A DNA stretch of 64,000 nt from Rotaria sp. Silwood1 (lineage: Eukaryota; Rotifera; Eurotatoria; Philodinida; Philodinidae): contig CAJNOP010000667.1 in the NCBI GenBank assembly GCA_905250075.1, forward strand, positions 53,813-117,812. Reading direction: 5' to 3'. The notes below the pieces were generated by a model. The model saw nothing but the letters and a program-made list of their open reading frames with translations, did no database searches and was not told the origin of the DNA. The translations under genes and the position numbers were made by a program. Positions 23,736 through 37,507 of this stretch are shown here, piece after piece. How positions within the stretch are numbered: position 1 is the first letter of the stretch; every line of letters starts with the position of its first letter.

Positions 23736-25630
23736 ACTTATGAACATGAAAGGAGTGAGGAAAAAAAAATTATTGATTTGTGTACTTTTGCACAATATTA
23801 AATGGTTAATCTAAGAGTAAAAAAAAAACATCATTTTGATTCATTGTTGCTGAAAGTAGAATACTAAAAAGCTAGAGACTATTATGTTTGAACTCTGCAG
23901 TAGTAGATTGTTACATCGTAACAACACAAGTAATTCGTATTGTTTTCTGTCTCTGTAGTCATCTCACTAGGCATGATAGTCATACTGAGTAGAGTTCAAA
24001 ATGAACTGAACACAGGCTTACTGATCCTTCTCAAAAATAATAAAGCTGGAAACCAGTTGTGTAAGAGTAATCCTTTAATTGTGAGCTTATCTCAATGCTG
24101 ATAGTAACCATTGCGTTCTCTGGGATTCTCCATCCGGGTTTTTATTAATTTCTCTTCGTTTTGCCTTTTATCTTGTATTCTTTCATGTTGTTTTGAAAGT
24201 TCTTTGCATTATCTTTACTGTGTGAAATGATATTTTTTGTTCTTTTTCTATGATCATACTCAATGGAGCTCAATTGTCATTCCGTTACCATTACTCGGTA
24301 ATGGACTCAACAGGGAAACAATTTCTGAGGAAAATAATGATTTTTTTAATAAATTTTCATCAAAGGTTTTTGAGATCGAGGATTCCAAATGGGTTATCGA
24401 TTTTTTGAAATTTTGAATTTCATTTTTTTAAATAAGATCACATGAAAAATTTCGAACAACCGATTACAGATTCGAATTCTTCGACCCAAGAAAAACTTTA
24501 GTTAAACTTTGTAAAAAGTCATTTTTTCATTAACTATTGATTGTTGATAATAGAAATTTTGTAGGTTTCCATTCCTAGTAACCCGATAACGTAACTGTCT
24601 GGTAACGATAACTTCTCTAGTTTTGATTATTCTTTCGCTCGAAGAGATCAGCCAATGATAATTTGTTGCCAACAAAATAATTTATATTCTTATTATAAGC
24701 TTTCTTATGAGTCATTTAATTGATTGACACATTTAAGAAGATCACCAGATCGCGTTAAGTACCGACAACAGCATCAATCTTAGCTGATTCAGCTATATAA
24801 GGAGCAATACTTAATAATTGTAGTATTTAAGTTCCATCGGAGAGTTTAAATATTGAACATTGACCGAATAACATTTAAAATTTGAATTCAGATCATTTAG
24901 TGATCTCGAAACGAATATGATTCCAAATACAACAAAAAGCCGTGCATTGTCAAGAAATAATTTCAAACATCTAAACATTGACTTCTTAAAAAACTGTTCC
25001 TTATCTTTCAGTATGCTTGTTTCAAACAAATATGTCAATAACAAAGAGCACAACGATATATCATGAATGTTTTTGGTAATCAATGCATATTGTTATTCAC
25101 TATATGAATTAATGCAAAAGAAGACATCTGTAAATAGTTCGATTATTTGACAATAATAGAAAAATCTCTTTCAATATTTGAATTACTATTGTTATTTGGT
25201 AGCAGTAAAAAAAGAAATAATAAAACAATTATTTCATTGCCATTCTGAAGATATCAAATGGTATATTGTTTTAACTATGAGACTGAGGACATGATAATAT
25301 GATATAGGTATAGAATAGAACGCTTATATCTTAATGTTTTTTCTTATCTGCGTTTCTTTTTTTTTTCTTCAGTAAGTTGCTTGTTACGTGTTTTATGAGA
25401 TGGACGATTTGGAATGTGAGTCAAAAAATAAAGATAATCGAACATCGTCTTCACATTATTAACATAGGCCTACCATTTACGATTGTTTTCTTCTTTTTCT
25501 TAACAAATATTTCTTTTGAAAAAAGAAAAAGTAAAAAATCATTTTTTCTTAGCTCATAATTATGGGATCCAATTTTTGATCATACCATAACGTTTTAAAT
25601 TTGCAGTTTTTTTTAATTTGTATGTTATTT
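23736..25630. other. Intergenic region
   Basis: No gene was recognised. A small perfect palindrome, CCATTACTCGGTAATGG, lies near 24287-24303. Related GTAAC-rich sequence near 24577-24610 could be remnants of a short inverted-repeat element. The minus-strand open frame at 24811-25083 has no domain character. Confidence 0.3.
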
Positions 25631-25634
25631 TTTT

Positions 25635-25636
25635 AG
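25635..25636 (+). promoter_or_regulatory. Candidate trans-splice acceptor (TTTTTTTAG)
   Basis: A poly-T tract ends in TAG 15 nt before the ATG of the dehydrogenase gene. No matching donor is obvious nearby. Spliced-leader addition has been reported in bdelloid rotifers, so this may be where the leader is joined. A 5'UTR cis intron is the alternative. Confidence 0.4.
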
Positions 25637-25651
25637 AAAAAGTTAAAAACA

Positions 25652-26626
25652 ATGAATATCACCATACTCGATGATTATTTTGATACCATTCGCACACTTC
25701 CATGTTACAATAAGTTAAATGGTCATAATGTCACTATATGGAATGATCACGTGCAAGACATAGATGTACTTGTTGACCGACTTAAAGAAACAGATATACT
25801 AGTATTAATTCGTGAACGTACACAAATTCGTGGTGAGATTCTCGAACGATTGCCTCGTCTGAAGTTGATTAGTCAACGTAGTGTTTATCCTCACATCGAT
25901 ATCGATGCTTGTAATCGTTTAGGTATTATTGTCTCATCAAATCAACATGTTGACAGTCCATCGTATGCTGCTGCTGAATTAACTTGGGCACTTATTCTTG
26001 CAGCGATGCGTCAAATTCCTCAACAAATGGCTGCACTTAAAGCTGGCAAATGGCAAATTGGTGTCGGAGCTACTTTACGTGGAAAAACACTTGGCATATA
26101 TGGTTACGGTAGAATTGGTAGTACTATCGCTAAATATGGAACAGCATTCGGTATGAATATACTTGTTTGGGCACGTGAAGTATCTCTTGTTCGTGCACGT
26201 GCTGATGGTTATACAACAGCGAATAGCAAAAAAGAATTTTTTGAAATGTGTGATGTCCTTTCACTTCATATGCGTTTAGTTGAAGTAACACGTGGTATTG
26301 TTACTGCTCAAGATCTTGCCTGTATGAAGCCAACTGCTGTTATAGTTAATACGAGCCGTGCAGCACTAATTGAGCCAGATGCATTGGTTAATGCGTTACG
26401 TGCTGGTCGACCTGGCATGGCAGCTGTTGATGTCTATGAACATGAACCGATGCTTGACACTAACAATCCTCTTCTGACAATGGATAATGTTATTTGTACG
26501 CCTCATATTGGATACGTATCGGTTGATGAATATGAACTTCAATTTACTGATATTTTTGATCAAATTTTGGCATATGTAGCTGGTACACCTATCCATGTAG
26601 TCAATCCAACAGTGATTGGTCGGTAA
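25652..26626 (+). CDS. D-isomer-specific 2-hydroxyacid dehydrogenase, bacterial-like
   Basis: An intronless frame encodes 324 aa, a normal length for the family. These enzymes interconvert 2-keto acids and D-2-hydroxy acids with NAD(P)H in the cytosol. The nucleotide-binding loop GYGRIG is at 151-156. The catalytic triad fits R236 (in NTSRAAL), E265 (in DVYEHEP) and H285 (in TPHIGY); the R-to-E spacing of 29 equals that of phosphoglycerate dehydrogenase. No ACT or other regulatory domain follows, so it is not a classical SerA. The exact substrate is unknown. Third codon positions look less AT-biased than in the neighbouring methionine synthase, and the gene has no intron. Bdelloids carry many bacterial genes, so acquisition by transfer is likely but not shown here. 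It is isolated: the neighbours have no evident related function. Confidence 0.9.
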   Translation: MNITILDDYFDTIRTLPCYNKLNGHNVTIWNDHVQDIDVLVDRLKETDILVLIRERTQIRGEILERLPRLKLISQRSVYPHIDIDACNRLGIIVSSNQHVDSPSYAAAELTWALILAAMRQIPQQMAALKAGKWQIGVGATLRGKTLGIYGYGRIGSTIAKYGTAFGMNILVWAREVSLVRARADGYTTANSKKEFFEMCDVLSLHMRLVEVTRGIVTAQDLACMKPTAVIVNTSRAALIEPDALVNALRAGRPGMAAVDVYEHEPMLDTNNPLLTMDNVICTPHIGYVSVDEYELQFTDIFDQILAYVAGTPIHVVNPTVIGR

Positions 26627-28115
26627 TGTCTTTTACACATTGCTTCTAAATTATAGATGATGATGATATTAATTTTACAAAATCATTTTATAAAATTTAA
26701 TTGAATATCAATAGATATGTAACAAAAGCTAAACTTGTTTCTTTCATTCTAGATTTTTCTTAAATCTTAGTCAATATTCTTGAAGAATATATTTTATTCA
26801 ACTCTTCGACGTTAATGAATAAAATTTCGAAACTTTGATGATCTTTCTACAACGGCGAATTATATTAATTCAATTTTCTTTTGGACATAGATAGAAGCAA
26901 CTAAATGCATAACGAATAGAACGAGATTGTACTCATGATTATTTTAGTAAAAACGCCATAGATATTGTTTACTTTTAAGAAAACGAATAAAATCATGCTA
27001 GAATTCGATGACAGTGAACAAAACTACTAATATATTTTAAACCGAAAATGTTGATTAAGCATACTTCATTCAGTAGATCATGTTTGATTTTGAAACTATT
27101 TTCTAACAAAATGAATAAATTTTACTATAAAATATTAAATGCACTGTGGACTTTTATGTAGAAATTAAAATTTTCCTTATATATTTAAACCAAATGTGAA
27201 CAGCTTTTATCAATATTTTATCATTAAGATATGAATCGAAAAATGATGAAATATAGGACACTACTTGTATTATCAGTATATATCTTGAGATAAATTTTTC
27301 TAGAACTTTTTTTAAGATATTCTTGTGTCAACATTATTAGTTTTAGTATACGCTAGCAAATTTATTCATAGAGTAAATACAAGTAACATCAATTCGGTCA
27401 AAACGAAATAATGTTTATTTGATAAATATGAGTGAGATTTTCGGAATTTTACTAGATTTTTGAAGAAAAAGTTATAGTTACATGAAAAATTGACTTTTAA
27501 GTTTCAACTTCAAACTTTGACGAAATTACGAATATTGAATATCTTAGAATAGACAGCTCGAAAATCAAATCTCCAGCATGAAAACCTTAGATAACTAAAC
27601 TATTCTATATATTTCTATTACAGATTAATACTCATCAAATAAACATCGTCTCGATCGAAAAGCGATCAGACATCTGGAGACATTCTCTAGTGTAAAGACT
27701 GAAGTAAATATTGTCTTTTAAATAATAAAAACTTCAATTCAAAAAGTTTTTCTATATACTTCAAGATATTCAATATTTAGTTATGATTTACTTATTCAAA
27801 CGTGTTTTATGTTTGTTTTTGTTTTATTGTACTTTAAACATTAGATAAAAACTTGATCAATGAAAATTTCGTTAGGACCTTACTTACTTACTTTCGATAT
27901 CATTTGAAATAGAGTATAGCGACATCGTTTTCGTTTTTATTGGTTAATATGATAACACCATATAAAACGAACGAAATGTGAAGAAGGTCAGGTGTGTTCT
28001 ATAATAAAATGAAAATATTTAATCTTTTCGTACATAAAGCTGCATCCATAATTTTAAGTACATTATCTTCATCATATATCTATTCATATATTTAAATTTA
28101 GATAAATTTTCTTTT
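26627..28115. other. Intergenic region before methionine synthase
   Basis: AT-rich, with only very short frames. It should hold the 3' end of the dehydrogenase transcript and the methionine synthase promoter, but no single element could be identified. Confidence 0.35.
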
Positions 28116-28127
28116 AGATCTTTAATT

Positions 28128-31100
28128 ATGACACCATCACTACTTACTCATCATTCAAAAATAGGTAAACATTTCTGTTATCTTTCTTTTTTCAAATAAT
28201 TTTGATTTTTTTTTTTTTTTGTTTTTATTTTCGATAGAAAATGATCTTATTAATGCTCTATCTAATCGTATTCTTATTATTGATGGAGCTATGGGTACAA
28301 TGATACAACAATATAAATTAGAAGAATCTGATTTTCGTTGTAATGAATATCAATTAAATACACATAAACATCCTCTTAAAGGAAATAATGATTTATTATC
28401 TATAACACGTCCTGATGTTATTTTAGAAATACATCAAAAATATTTAGAAGCTGGTGCTGATATTATTGAAACAAATACATTTAATGCCCAATGTATATCA
28501 CAAGCTGATTATGGTTTAGAACATTTATCATATCAATTAAATTTAAAATCAGCTCAATTAGCAAGACAAATTGCTGATGAATATACAAAAAAAACTGGTT
28601 AAAATGATATTTTTATATTATAATTTTTTAATAGACATATTTTATTTTAGGTATTCAACGATTTGTTGCTGGTGCTTTAGGTCCAACAAATAAAACTCTA
28701 TCAATATCTCCATCAGTAGACAAACCTGATTTTCGAAATATAAGTCTGTTTGATATTTAATTATTGACATTTTAATTAAAAACAAGGAAATATATTTATT
28801 AATTTATTAGCTTTTGATGCTATTGTTGAAGCCTATAGTGAACAAGCACGTGGTTTAATTGATGGTAATGTTGATTTATTAATAGTTGAAACAATATTTG
28901 ATACAGCTAATGCAAAAGCAGCAATATTTGCATTAAAAACTTTATTTGAAACAAATGTTGAATTTACTAGACCAATTCTTGTAAGAATAAATATATTTAT
29001 TTATTGTTTTTTTGTTTAAACATAAGAACATAATTCAGACGAAAATTGTTAATATATAATGATAGACCTTTCGAACCTTGTTATGATTATTTTACTGATA
29101 ACTCTTTTGTTAAGATATCAAGTTGATTTGAAAACTCAGACTGTATTGAAAAAGTTTCATGAGTATGAATATTATTCGCATAGTTCTCATTGATGTATTA
29201 AATAATTTAATAGTATTTTAATTTCTAAATTTTGAACATTATATCTTTATTTAGATTTCGGGTACAATTGTTGATATGAGTGGACGAACATTATCAGGTC
29301 AAACAGTTGATGCATTTGTTATTAGTGTTTCACATGCTGATCCGATTTGGTAATTTTGTGTCATTTTTGAAATTTATTATTCTATTTCAAATATTTTATA
29401 GTCTTGGTTTAAATTGTGCTTTGGGTCCAAAAGAAATGCGAAGATTTTTAGAAGAAGTTTCTAATAATACATCTGCATATACAATTTGTTATCCAAATGC
29501 TGGTAAAAAAAAAAATAATATAATTTAATAAAAAAAATTCATTCAGGTCTACCAAATACATTTGGTGAATATGATGAAACACCTGAATCAATGGCTCAAC
29601 AAATAGGTCATTGGGCTCATGATGGATTACTTAATATTGTTGGTGGATGTTGTGGATCAACACCTGATCATATCAAGTAAAAAAATGAAATCTTTTTTAT
29701 TTTCGAATTTATAAATCTATTAAATAAAAATTAGAGCAATTGCTGAAAGTGTCAAACGATATCCACCAAGAGTACCACCAAAAGATTTGCATACGGAAGA
29801 AATGCTTCTTTCAGGTATAATAATATTTCTTAAAATTAATGTAATTACACACAAAAAAAAAAAGAAAACTTTTAAGGTCTTGAACCATTTCGTATTTCTC
29901 GTTATACAAATTTTGTTAATATTGGTGAACGATGTAATGTGGCTGGTAGTCGTCAATTTCTTCGTTTATTAAAAGAAAATAAATTTGATGCAGCTCTACA
30001 AATAGCTAAAGTACAAGTTGAATCTGGTGCACAAATACTTGATTTAAATATGGATGAAGGCATGATTGATGGCCAAGTAGTTATGGCAAAATTTATTAAT
30101 CTTCTTGCATCCGAACCTGATATAGCTCGAGTACCTTTATGTATTGATTCATCAAATTTTGCTGTTATTGAAGCTGGTCTTAAATGTACACAAGGAAAAT
30201 GTATTGTTAATTCTATATCATTAAAAGAAGGTGAACAAGATTTTCTTGATAAAGCAAGAAAATGTAAAAAATATGGTGCTGCTGTTGTTGTTATGGCATT
30301 TGATGAACAAGGACAAGTAAGAATATGAATATTATGTATTTATAAAGAAGAATATTTTGATTTATTTAAGGCAACAGATATTGAAAGAAAATCGGCTATA
30401 TGTAAAAGAAGTTATGATTTATTAGTTAATATTGTTAAATTTAATCCCAATGATATTATATTTGATTCAAATATTTTGACAATTGCAACAGGAATGGAAG
30501 AACATAATGATTATGCAGTAAATTTTATTGAATCAATTAAACGTATTAAAGTAAGTGAAGTTTATTTCAAAAAAATTTTTTTTTATATTTACACAAAAAA
30601 GAAATGAATTTCTATTGAAAATGAAATTTAAAAATATAAACATATCTGATGAAATGTTAGTGGATAGCCAAACTCAGTTTCGACCTTGCTCAAGGATCTC
30701 ATCAGGTGATTTAAATATGAACAATCACGACTGATGTTGGCCATGCACTTGCTTCACTTAGAAGCAAAAAAGTTTCTCCATAATTTAATGCAACTTGTTC
30801 TTGTTGTTTTTCTGTAATGGCCTTCAGTTCTAAGAGCCAAAATTGACCTTTATCGTGAAGTTTCCGACAGGACATAAGAATAAACTTGGTACCAGGTGAT
30901 AATAGTACTTCTTCTTCAGCACTATTATTAACACGAGCATACGGTCGCATTGGTTGGCCAGTGTCAAGATAAATTTTAAAAATGACCGAAACAACACAAG
31001 GATCGTCGTCAGATCCATCGCCCATGAAGATTTGGGCGATTCGATGATCCATAGTAGTAGAAAGGAAAGGAGCAGCACTGAAAATTTGTCCTTCATTGTT

Positions 31101-34100
31101 TTTCATTTTTTCTAGCTCAAATATAGTCATTTTTTGGCCACGATAAAGAACTAAAGAGACACTGTCGTCTTCTGCTGGTAAAGGCCGTCGTAAAGAGTTG
31201 ATCAGATCGATAATTGCATGCCGAAAACAGAAAATATCATGAAGATTTGGTTGTCGAAGAATATGATTTAATATTCGATGAAAAAATATTCCTTGTACAT
31301 AGTAATTAATAACGGACGAAGATTGATAATTAAGAAAAAGTTCTGAAATTGTTTTTCGTTCTCCATAATCAACTTGTGAAGATTTAGCAGCAAAAGCACC
31401 AAGCATTGTAGATTGTGAATGAACAGAAGTTGGAAGATGATAAAGAATTAAATCACGTATTAATTGAGCTCTACTTTGCATAAAATGAACATTGTTATGA
31501 TAGCGATCGACCAAGTTATCATATCGGTCGGAATCACTTGTTAAGCATCGAAGAGGACGAACGGGAATGAACGTAGTGTTGATGATTGGAGATCTAAGTT
31601 CTTTCTTGTCCAAATCTAGTAAGTCAACAAGTAGAAATGAATAATCGTCAAAAAAAAACCCGTTTCGTTAATATCTGACTTAATAAAATAATGTGCCCTT
31701 CAAAAAGTTTTGAAGGAAGAAAATAAAAATGGTTTTAAACAATAGAACAGAGTCTCTCATTTCTTGTTTAGTTATTTTATACATCTAAACGCTTCTTTTT
31801 TAAAGTTGATTCTAAAAAAATAGTCAACAAAGATTTCGAATAATAGAAATTGTAAGTTAGAAGAATTAAAAAAACAAAAGAACAAGGAGTCCAAAATGAA
31901 CAAGAACTTTTCATGTATTTCATTTTAGTAATTATCAATCGGTTCACTATGTAGATTAAAGTATATTATATAATATAAAATAATCTGATTCAAGAACAGT
32001 TACAGATATTTGAGAAACATGCAAATGAAACTAGATTGATTCCAGTTATGCATTATGAAATGACATTTTCCGACTAAGGATAAAAGATATAAGCTTAGCA
32101 TTGTTTCGATATTTGCACGAAATGAGATATTTTCAACAGACAACATACATGAGACCAATCGTTTCCATTCATCACCAGATCGAAAATCAAGCATTCTTGC
32201 ATATTTTTCTGTTAAAGAAAATTCCGAGTTCAATTCAATTTCACAATAAGTGTCAATTGAATCTGAAATATACGAATAATCAAATAGAACAGGTATGAAA
32301 AATGTAATACTTTTCTCATGTATTTGGTCATCATTTGTCAAATTAACTGAATATTCATCCATCTCCATAGTTCATGTTCAAAAAAGTCGCATGAAAGATA
32401 ATTTTACATTATGTTTAACTCTAGTAGAAGATAATATTTCATATAATATCGATAATCATTTATAAAACATGTTTCTTTTTATACTTACTTTATTCATTTA
32501 AAATTTGATGATGAATGTATGTTGTGTAGACTTCAATCCATTGCTATATAAATGGGTATAAATTTGACTTTTTCCAAATTGAAATTTTCGTTGAGTGAGT
32601 CATCATAAGAAGACATGAAATATTTTAAGTACTTGAAAGCATTGCAAACAAGAAATTAATCAGCGCAATCTACGACAAAAGGAAGTTTCGTTAAAAACAA
32701 TGTACAAAAAAATGCAACAACGGAAAAAAATTTTCTTCCTGGAGAATGAAAAAAATTCATAGTGTGCTCTCATTTCCTTGTAATTCTGATTATTCATTGT
32801 AAATAATAATAAACAAAAAAAAAAAGTGCGTTCTTCGGGAATGATTTTTTTTTTACGTATTTGTTGGTCCCATTTCTCGTAGAAATCGAGAATGAAAACG
32901 ATATTAAGAGATAAACTTTTCCGAAAATCTTTTTTTTTTTTGTTTGATATTACATTGTTGAAAAATAGATTTCGACATTCTTCTAAAAAGGTTCGCATTG
33001 TCTATTAATCGTAAGAAAAATAACAAAAATTAGAAAAGTTCATTTATGTTTCATTTGATTGTAATTCAATTATAGCATCTTTCCATTGGTATTATCGATA
33101 TATTAGTCCTTCTTTCTATTTTTAACTACTTAATTGATAACAAAAAAAAGAATTCTCTTAACTTCATGTTGATAAATTTCGATGTATAAATAGTAGTTGA
33201 ATTATTTCACTAAAATATACATTCAATAATAATATTAGTTGTTAAATGCAGATCATACTCACATTGCACAATATCTAGTTGACTACGATAATCAAGAAAA
33301 TTCGTTTTCACAAAAAAAAACTAAGAAAAAGATCAAGAATTGTAAATCAATTAATTAAAAAATAAATTCATCAATGTTTATCTCATACTGAAAATTGCCC
33401 AGAGGATATTTTAATTCTTGAATAATCATAGAATTTTTTAATTTTTAGGCATCTTGTCCTGGTTGTAAAACATCTGGTGGTATATCAAATATATCATTTT
33501 CATTTCGTGGACAAGATCGTATACGTGAAGCAATGCATTCTGTATTTTTATTTCATGCAATTAAAGCTGGTCTTGATATGGGTATTGTTAATGCTGGACA
33601 AATACCAATATATAATGATATTGATCCACGTCTTCGAGAACTTTGTGAAGCATGTATATTTAATACACGATCAACAGCAACTGAAGAATTACTTGAATAT
33701 GCTCAACAACTTAAATTAAATTCTAGTACAAATGATGATAATAAAGTAGGAAAAGAAGAAGAATCATGGAGAATGAATACAACTGTTGAAGAACGTCTTC
33801 AATATTCATTAGTTAAAGGTATTGATAAATATATTATTGATGATATGGAAGAAGCAAGAAAAAACTATTCACGTCCATTACATATTATTGAAGGCCCATT
33901 AATGAATGGTATGAGTGAAGTAGGAGAATTATTTGGTGCTGGTAAAATGTTTTTACCACAAGTTATTAAATCAGCAAGAGTTATGAAAAAGGCAGTTAAT
34001 TATTTAATACCATTTATGGAAGAAGAAAAACAACAAAATATAAAATTATTACAACAACAAGGTAATACAACAATAAGTGGATTAGATTCACAATATACTA

Positions 34101-37100
34101 TTGTTATGGCTACTGTTAAAGGTAAAAGAGTTTTTTTTTGTTTTTTTTTAATTATTATGTAATCTTTAGGTGATGTTCATGATATTGGAAAGAATATTGT
34201 TGGTGTTGTACTTGGTTGTAATAATTATCGTGTTATTGATTTAGGTGTTATGACACCATGTGATAAAATTCTTAAAATAGCTAAAGAAGAAAATGCTGAT
34301 TTTATTGGTTTATCTGGTTTAATTACTCCATCATTAGATGAAATGATTATTGTTGCAAAAGAAATGCAAAGATTAAATTTTAATATTCCATTATTAATTG
34401 GTGGTGCTACTACATCTAAGTAAGAATGAATTTTTTGCGTATTGTATATTATTGAGTTTAGACAGATAGGGAAATGTTCATAGATCTTCCTTTGATAATA
34501 ATAGTCATTTTTTAAGCTATGAAACAGTTTGTATTAATAAATCGAATGAGGATTATTTAGACCTCAAAACAATGTTTCGTGCATAAGTCATTCATGTATC
34601 GCGAAATATCAGATTTTTTTTTTGAAAATTCATTTACTTGTTAAAGAAACATCTTTTAACGATGAAATTTTCAAAGTATTGGAGTCATATCAAAAAATTT
34701 AATTGTCGTAATGGAGATCAGTTTGAAGAAAGCTTGAATAAGTTTCAAATTAAGATATGAAGAAAATTATGCAAATTCACAATATATATTATTTTCAGTT
34801 GTCACTTCATGCTACTTAAATTTAGTAATATTCCATCAAATAGTATATTATCTAAAGAAATATATAGAACTATTCGAGTCTTGTAAAAGTACGCTTTCAA
34901 TCTTGTATCTAATGTTTAATTAGTTGCTTAATATGCAGATTAAGTGTAAATATAATTTTCTTTTCTCTTAAATTTATAAAACCAAAAGATAGAAATTCTC
35001 TGTCATAGTGATTTTTAAGAGAACTTCTAAATTATGAAGTTTCTGTTTTGAATTTTATCTTGTACTAAAAAAATTTTAAGAATATTAATGAGAGAAATTT
35101 TGATCTGATTTCGACTATTCACAAAAAAAAAATAGGAAAATGAAATTTTTCTTTTTTCTTTTTTAGACAACATACTGCAGTTAAAATAGCTCCGCGTTAT
35201 CACAATGCTCCAGTTATACATGTATTAGATGCATCAAAAAGTGTTGTTGTTTGTGGAAATCTTCTTAGTAAGAGTAAAACTTTTTTGTTTTTTTTAAATT
35301 AAATTAATATTTTTATTTCTATTTAAATTTAGATAAAGATAAAAAAGAAGATTATATAGAAGACATAGCTGAAGATTATAATGATATACGTGATGATTAT
35401 TATGCAAATCTTAAACAAATACGTACTATATCAATAAATGATGCACGAAAAAAACGATGGATTAGTGAAAATGAAAATTTTAATATAATTAAACCAACAT
35501 TTTTAGGTATAAAAATATTTAATAATATTGATATTGAAAAATTAATTAATTATATTGATTGGAAACCATTTTTTGATGCTATGCAAATACGTGGAAAATA
35601 TCCAAATCGTGGTTATCCAAAATTATTTGATTGTAAAGAAGTTGGTACACAAGCTCGTATTGTTTTTAATGATGCACAAAAAATTTTATCAAATATTGTT
35701 GCACATAAAATTTTTTCAATACGTGCTGTTATTGGATTTTATCCATGTCAAACATTAGGTGATGATATACTTATATATGATCCACAAGATTCAAAAAAAC
35801 AAATTGCAACATTATTTGGTTTAAGACAACAAACTGAACGTGATTCAAATATTTATATGTGTTTATCAGATTTTATATCATCAACAAATATCGATTATAT
35901 TGGATTATTTGCATTAGCTGTTTTTAATGTTGAACAAGAAGCACAAAGATTAGTACAAAAAGTATGAAAAAACAAACAAAACAAAAACAAAATTACATTT
36001 TTTTTTTGTCTAGGAAATTGATGATTATTCATCAATTATATTAAAATTATTAGGTGATCGTTTAGCTGAAGCATGTGCAGAATATTTACATGAATGTGTT
36101 CGTCGAGAATTATGGGCATATGCATCTAATGAAAATTTATCAATAAAAGATTTACTTTCAGTTAAATATCAAGGTATTCGTCCAGCTGCTGGTTATCCAA
36201 CACAACCAGATCATACAGAAAAATTAACAATATGGAAATTATTAAATGTAAAAGAATCTATTGGTATTGAATTAACTGAATCACTTGCTATGCAACCACC
36301 ATCATCTGTTTCTGGACTTTATATGGCACATCCAGAATCAACATATTTTGCTGTTGGAAAAATTAATCAAGATCAAGTATGTTAAGTTTATACATAAGAA
36401 TAGAAACATAATTGAAAATAGAGATTTATGATAAATAGTGACAATAATAATATTTCACATGATTGAAAATTAAAGTTTATGAAAAATGACAAATGTTAAA
36501 TTTAAAATTACTTTTTAAGAATAAAAATTTTTGAAATCTGATTATATATATCTATTAGATAATAAATCTTTTACTGTTAGTAATTCAACATAATTGTTGT
36601 TAGCATTTAATGAATAATACTATTGTATAATATTTAAAGATTTTGAAAGAATTTTCACTTGAATTGTTTTACTTTTATTATTAATCTTCATTTTCTATAT
36701 AATTCATTTAAAATTTTTGTAATATCAACTCGATTATAGCTAATAAAATAATAAGATTCTAATTTAGTTAACAATATTTTTTGATCATGATGTTTGTTTT
36801 TTGTCAAATGACCAAGAATTTTACTGATAACTGCTTTCATTCAAATAAATTAGAGAAAGAAATGAGTCTTGAAAACAAATTTACGTTTGAGAGTATGTAT
36901 TTTTTTTTTTTTTTGACTTTCAAGTTCATTCAACGTTTATATCACTAGAACTATTTGTCGGTAGTGAAAATATTGTAATAGTTACTTCAGATAATTGTAA
37001 ATTAAGAAACAAAACATTAGGCAAGAATAGATATGAATTAAGTTTTGTATATTGCAGAAGATCAATAATTTCTTCAATTGATCCATCAATAGAAATATTA

Positions 37101-37337
37101 ACAGGTGACATTATGACAAATATTCTCTAAATAATATACATGTATGTCTTTCTCTTTTGATTATATCTAAAAAAATAATACAGAAAGTTTTTCTTTAATA
37201 TTTTTATGTATAGAAAAATGAAAAATATTATTTGTTTATTTTAGGTACATGAATATGCTGATCGAAAAGGAATGTCAATAAAAGAAGTTGAAAAATGGTT
37301 ATCATCAATTTTAGCTTATGATGTTGATTCACAATAA
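28128..37337 (+). CDS. MTR: Cobalamin-dependent methionine synthase
   Basis: This enzyme transfers the methyl group of 5-methyl-tetrahydrofolate to homocysteine through cob(I)alamin. Sixteen exons are modelled: 28128-28164, 28238-28597, 28651-28743, 28811-28980, 29255-29349, 29402-29502, 29547-29676, 29735-29814, 29877-30316, 30371-30550, 33449-34121, 34170-34419, 35167-35267, 35333-35961, 36014-36376 and 37245-37337. Phases agree and the sum gives 1264 aa, against 1265 in human. All four modules are present: homocysteine domain ([14 protein letters not shown], zinc [10 protein letters not shown]), pterin domain ([12 protein letters not shown]), B12 domain ([10 protein letters not shown] with the axial histidine) and the SAM-binding activation domain ([15 protein letters not shown]). 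Intron 10 (30551-33448) is about 2.9 kb and holds an antisense gene; introns 12 and 15 (about 750 and 870 bp) are also long, the rest short. An acceptor lies 10 nt before the ATG. It appears fully functional. Confidence 0.97.
30711..32368 (-). CDS. NAD:arginine ADP-ribosyltransferase-like protein, nested in MTR intron 10
   Basis: The main exon, 31615-30711, encodes about 301 aa with the R-S-E signature of arginine-specific ADP-ribosyltransferases: VLYRGQ (Arg), PFLSTT (STS) and [14 protein letters not shown] (ExE plus the family's LSPGT). Such enzymes move ADP-ribose from NAD to protein arginines. The main exon has no ATG at its head. An acceptor (TTACTAG) lies at 31616-31617, and its phase matches a donor GTATGT at 32148 on an upstream exon starting with ATG at 32368 (32368-32149, about 73 aa). 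An optional 48-bp in-frame intron lies at 32310-32263. The total would be 358 or 374 aa. The gene lies antisense, wholly inside the methionine synthase intron. This RSE family is greatly expanded in bdelloids. The domain call is firm; the 5' exon is a model. Confidence 0.8.
32369..33448. other. Rest of MTR intron 10
   Basis: There is no further gene. A minus-strand open frame at 32660-32998 is AT-rich with lysine and phenylalanine runs and looks spurious. This stretch may contain the promoter of the nested antisense gene. Confidence 0.35.
36926..37111 (-). other. Short antisense open frame in MTR intron 15
   Basis: The frame encodes 61 residues ([20 protein letters not shown], then [20 protein letters not shown]). 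The leucine-spaced end faintly recalls the F-box/leucine-rich proteins of bdelloids. There is no second exon or firm motif. It could be a gene remnant or chance. Confidence 0.2.
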
Positions 37338-37437
37338 TAAATTGTATTTGTCATCGTTTGAAAAGGTTTTGTCTTTCAACAGTTATGATAGTTTTTGTTG
37401 TTATGTTATCATTTTTACTATTATTAGTGTTATAAGA

Positions 37438-37487
37438 AATAAATATAGGTGATGGATCAATCAAATTATTGTTTCCATTTATTTTAG
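37438..37487 (+). promoter_or_regulatory. Intercistronic signals: AATAAA then splice acceptor
   Basis: About 100 bp after the MTR stop there is AATAAA (37438-37443). About 43 bp later a TTTATTTTAG acceptor (37486-37487) lies 20 nt before the AGTRAP ATG. This poly(A) signal plus acceptor spacing is what operon processing by trans-splicing looks like in other animals. It is inferred, not shown. Confidence 0.45.
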
Positions 37488-37507
37488 ATTTAAAATAAAG
37501 AACAAAT

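Noticed and set aside
24270-24610. Possible GTAAC-rich inverted-repeat element
   Set aside because: Only short palindromes were found; the proposed ends do not match well enough to call an element.
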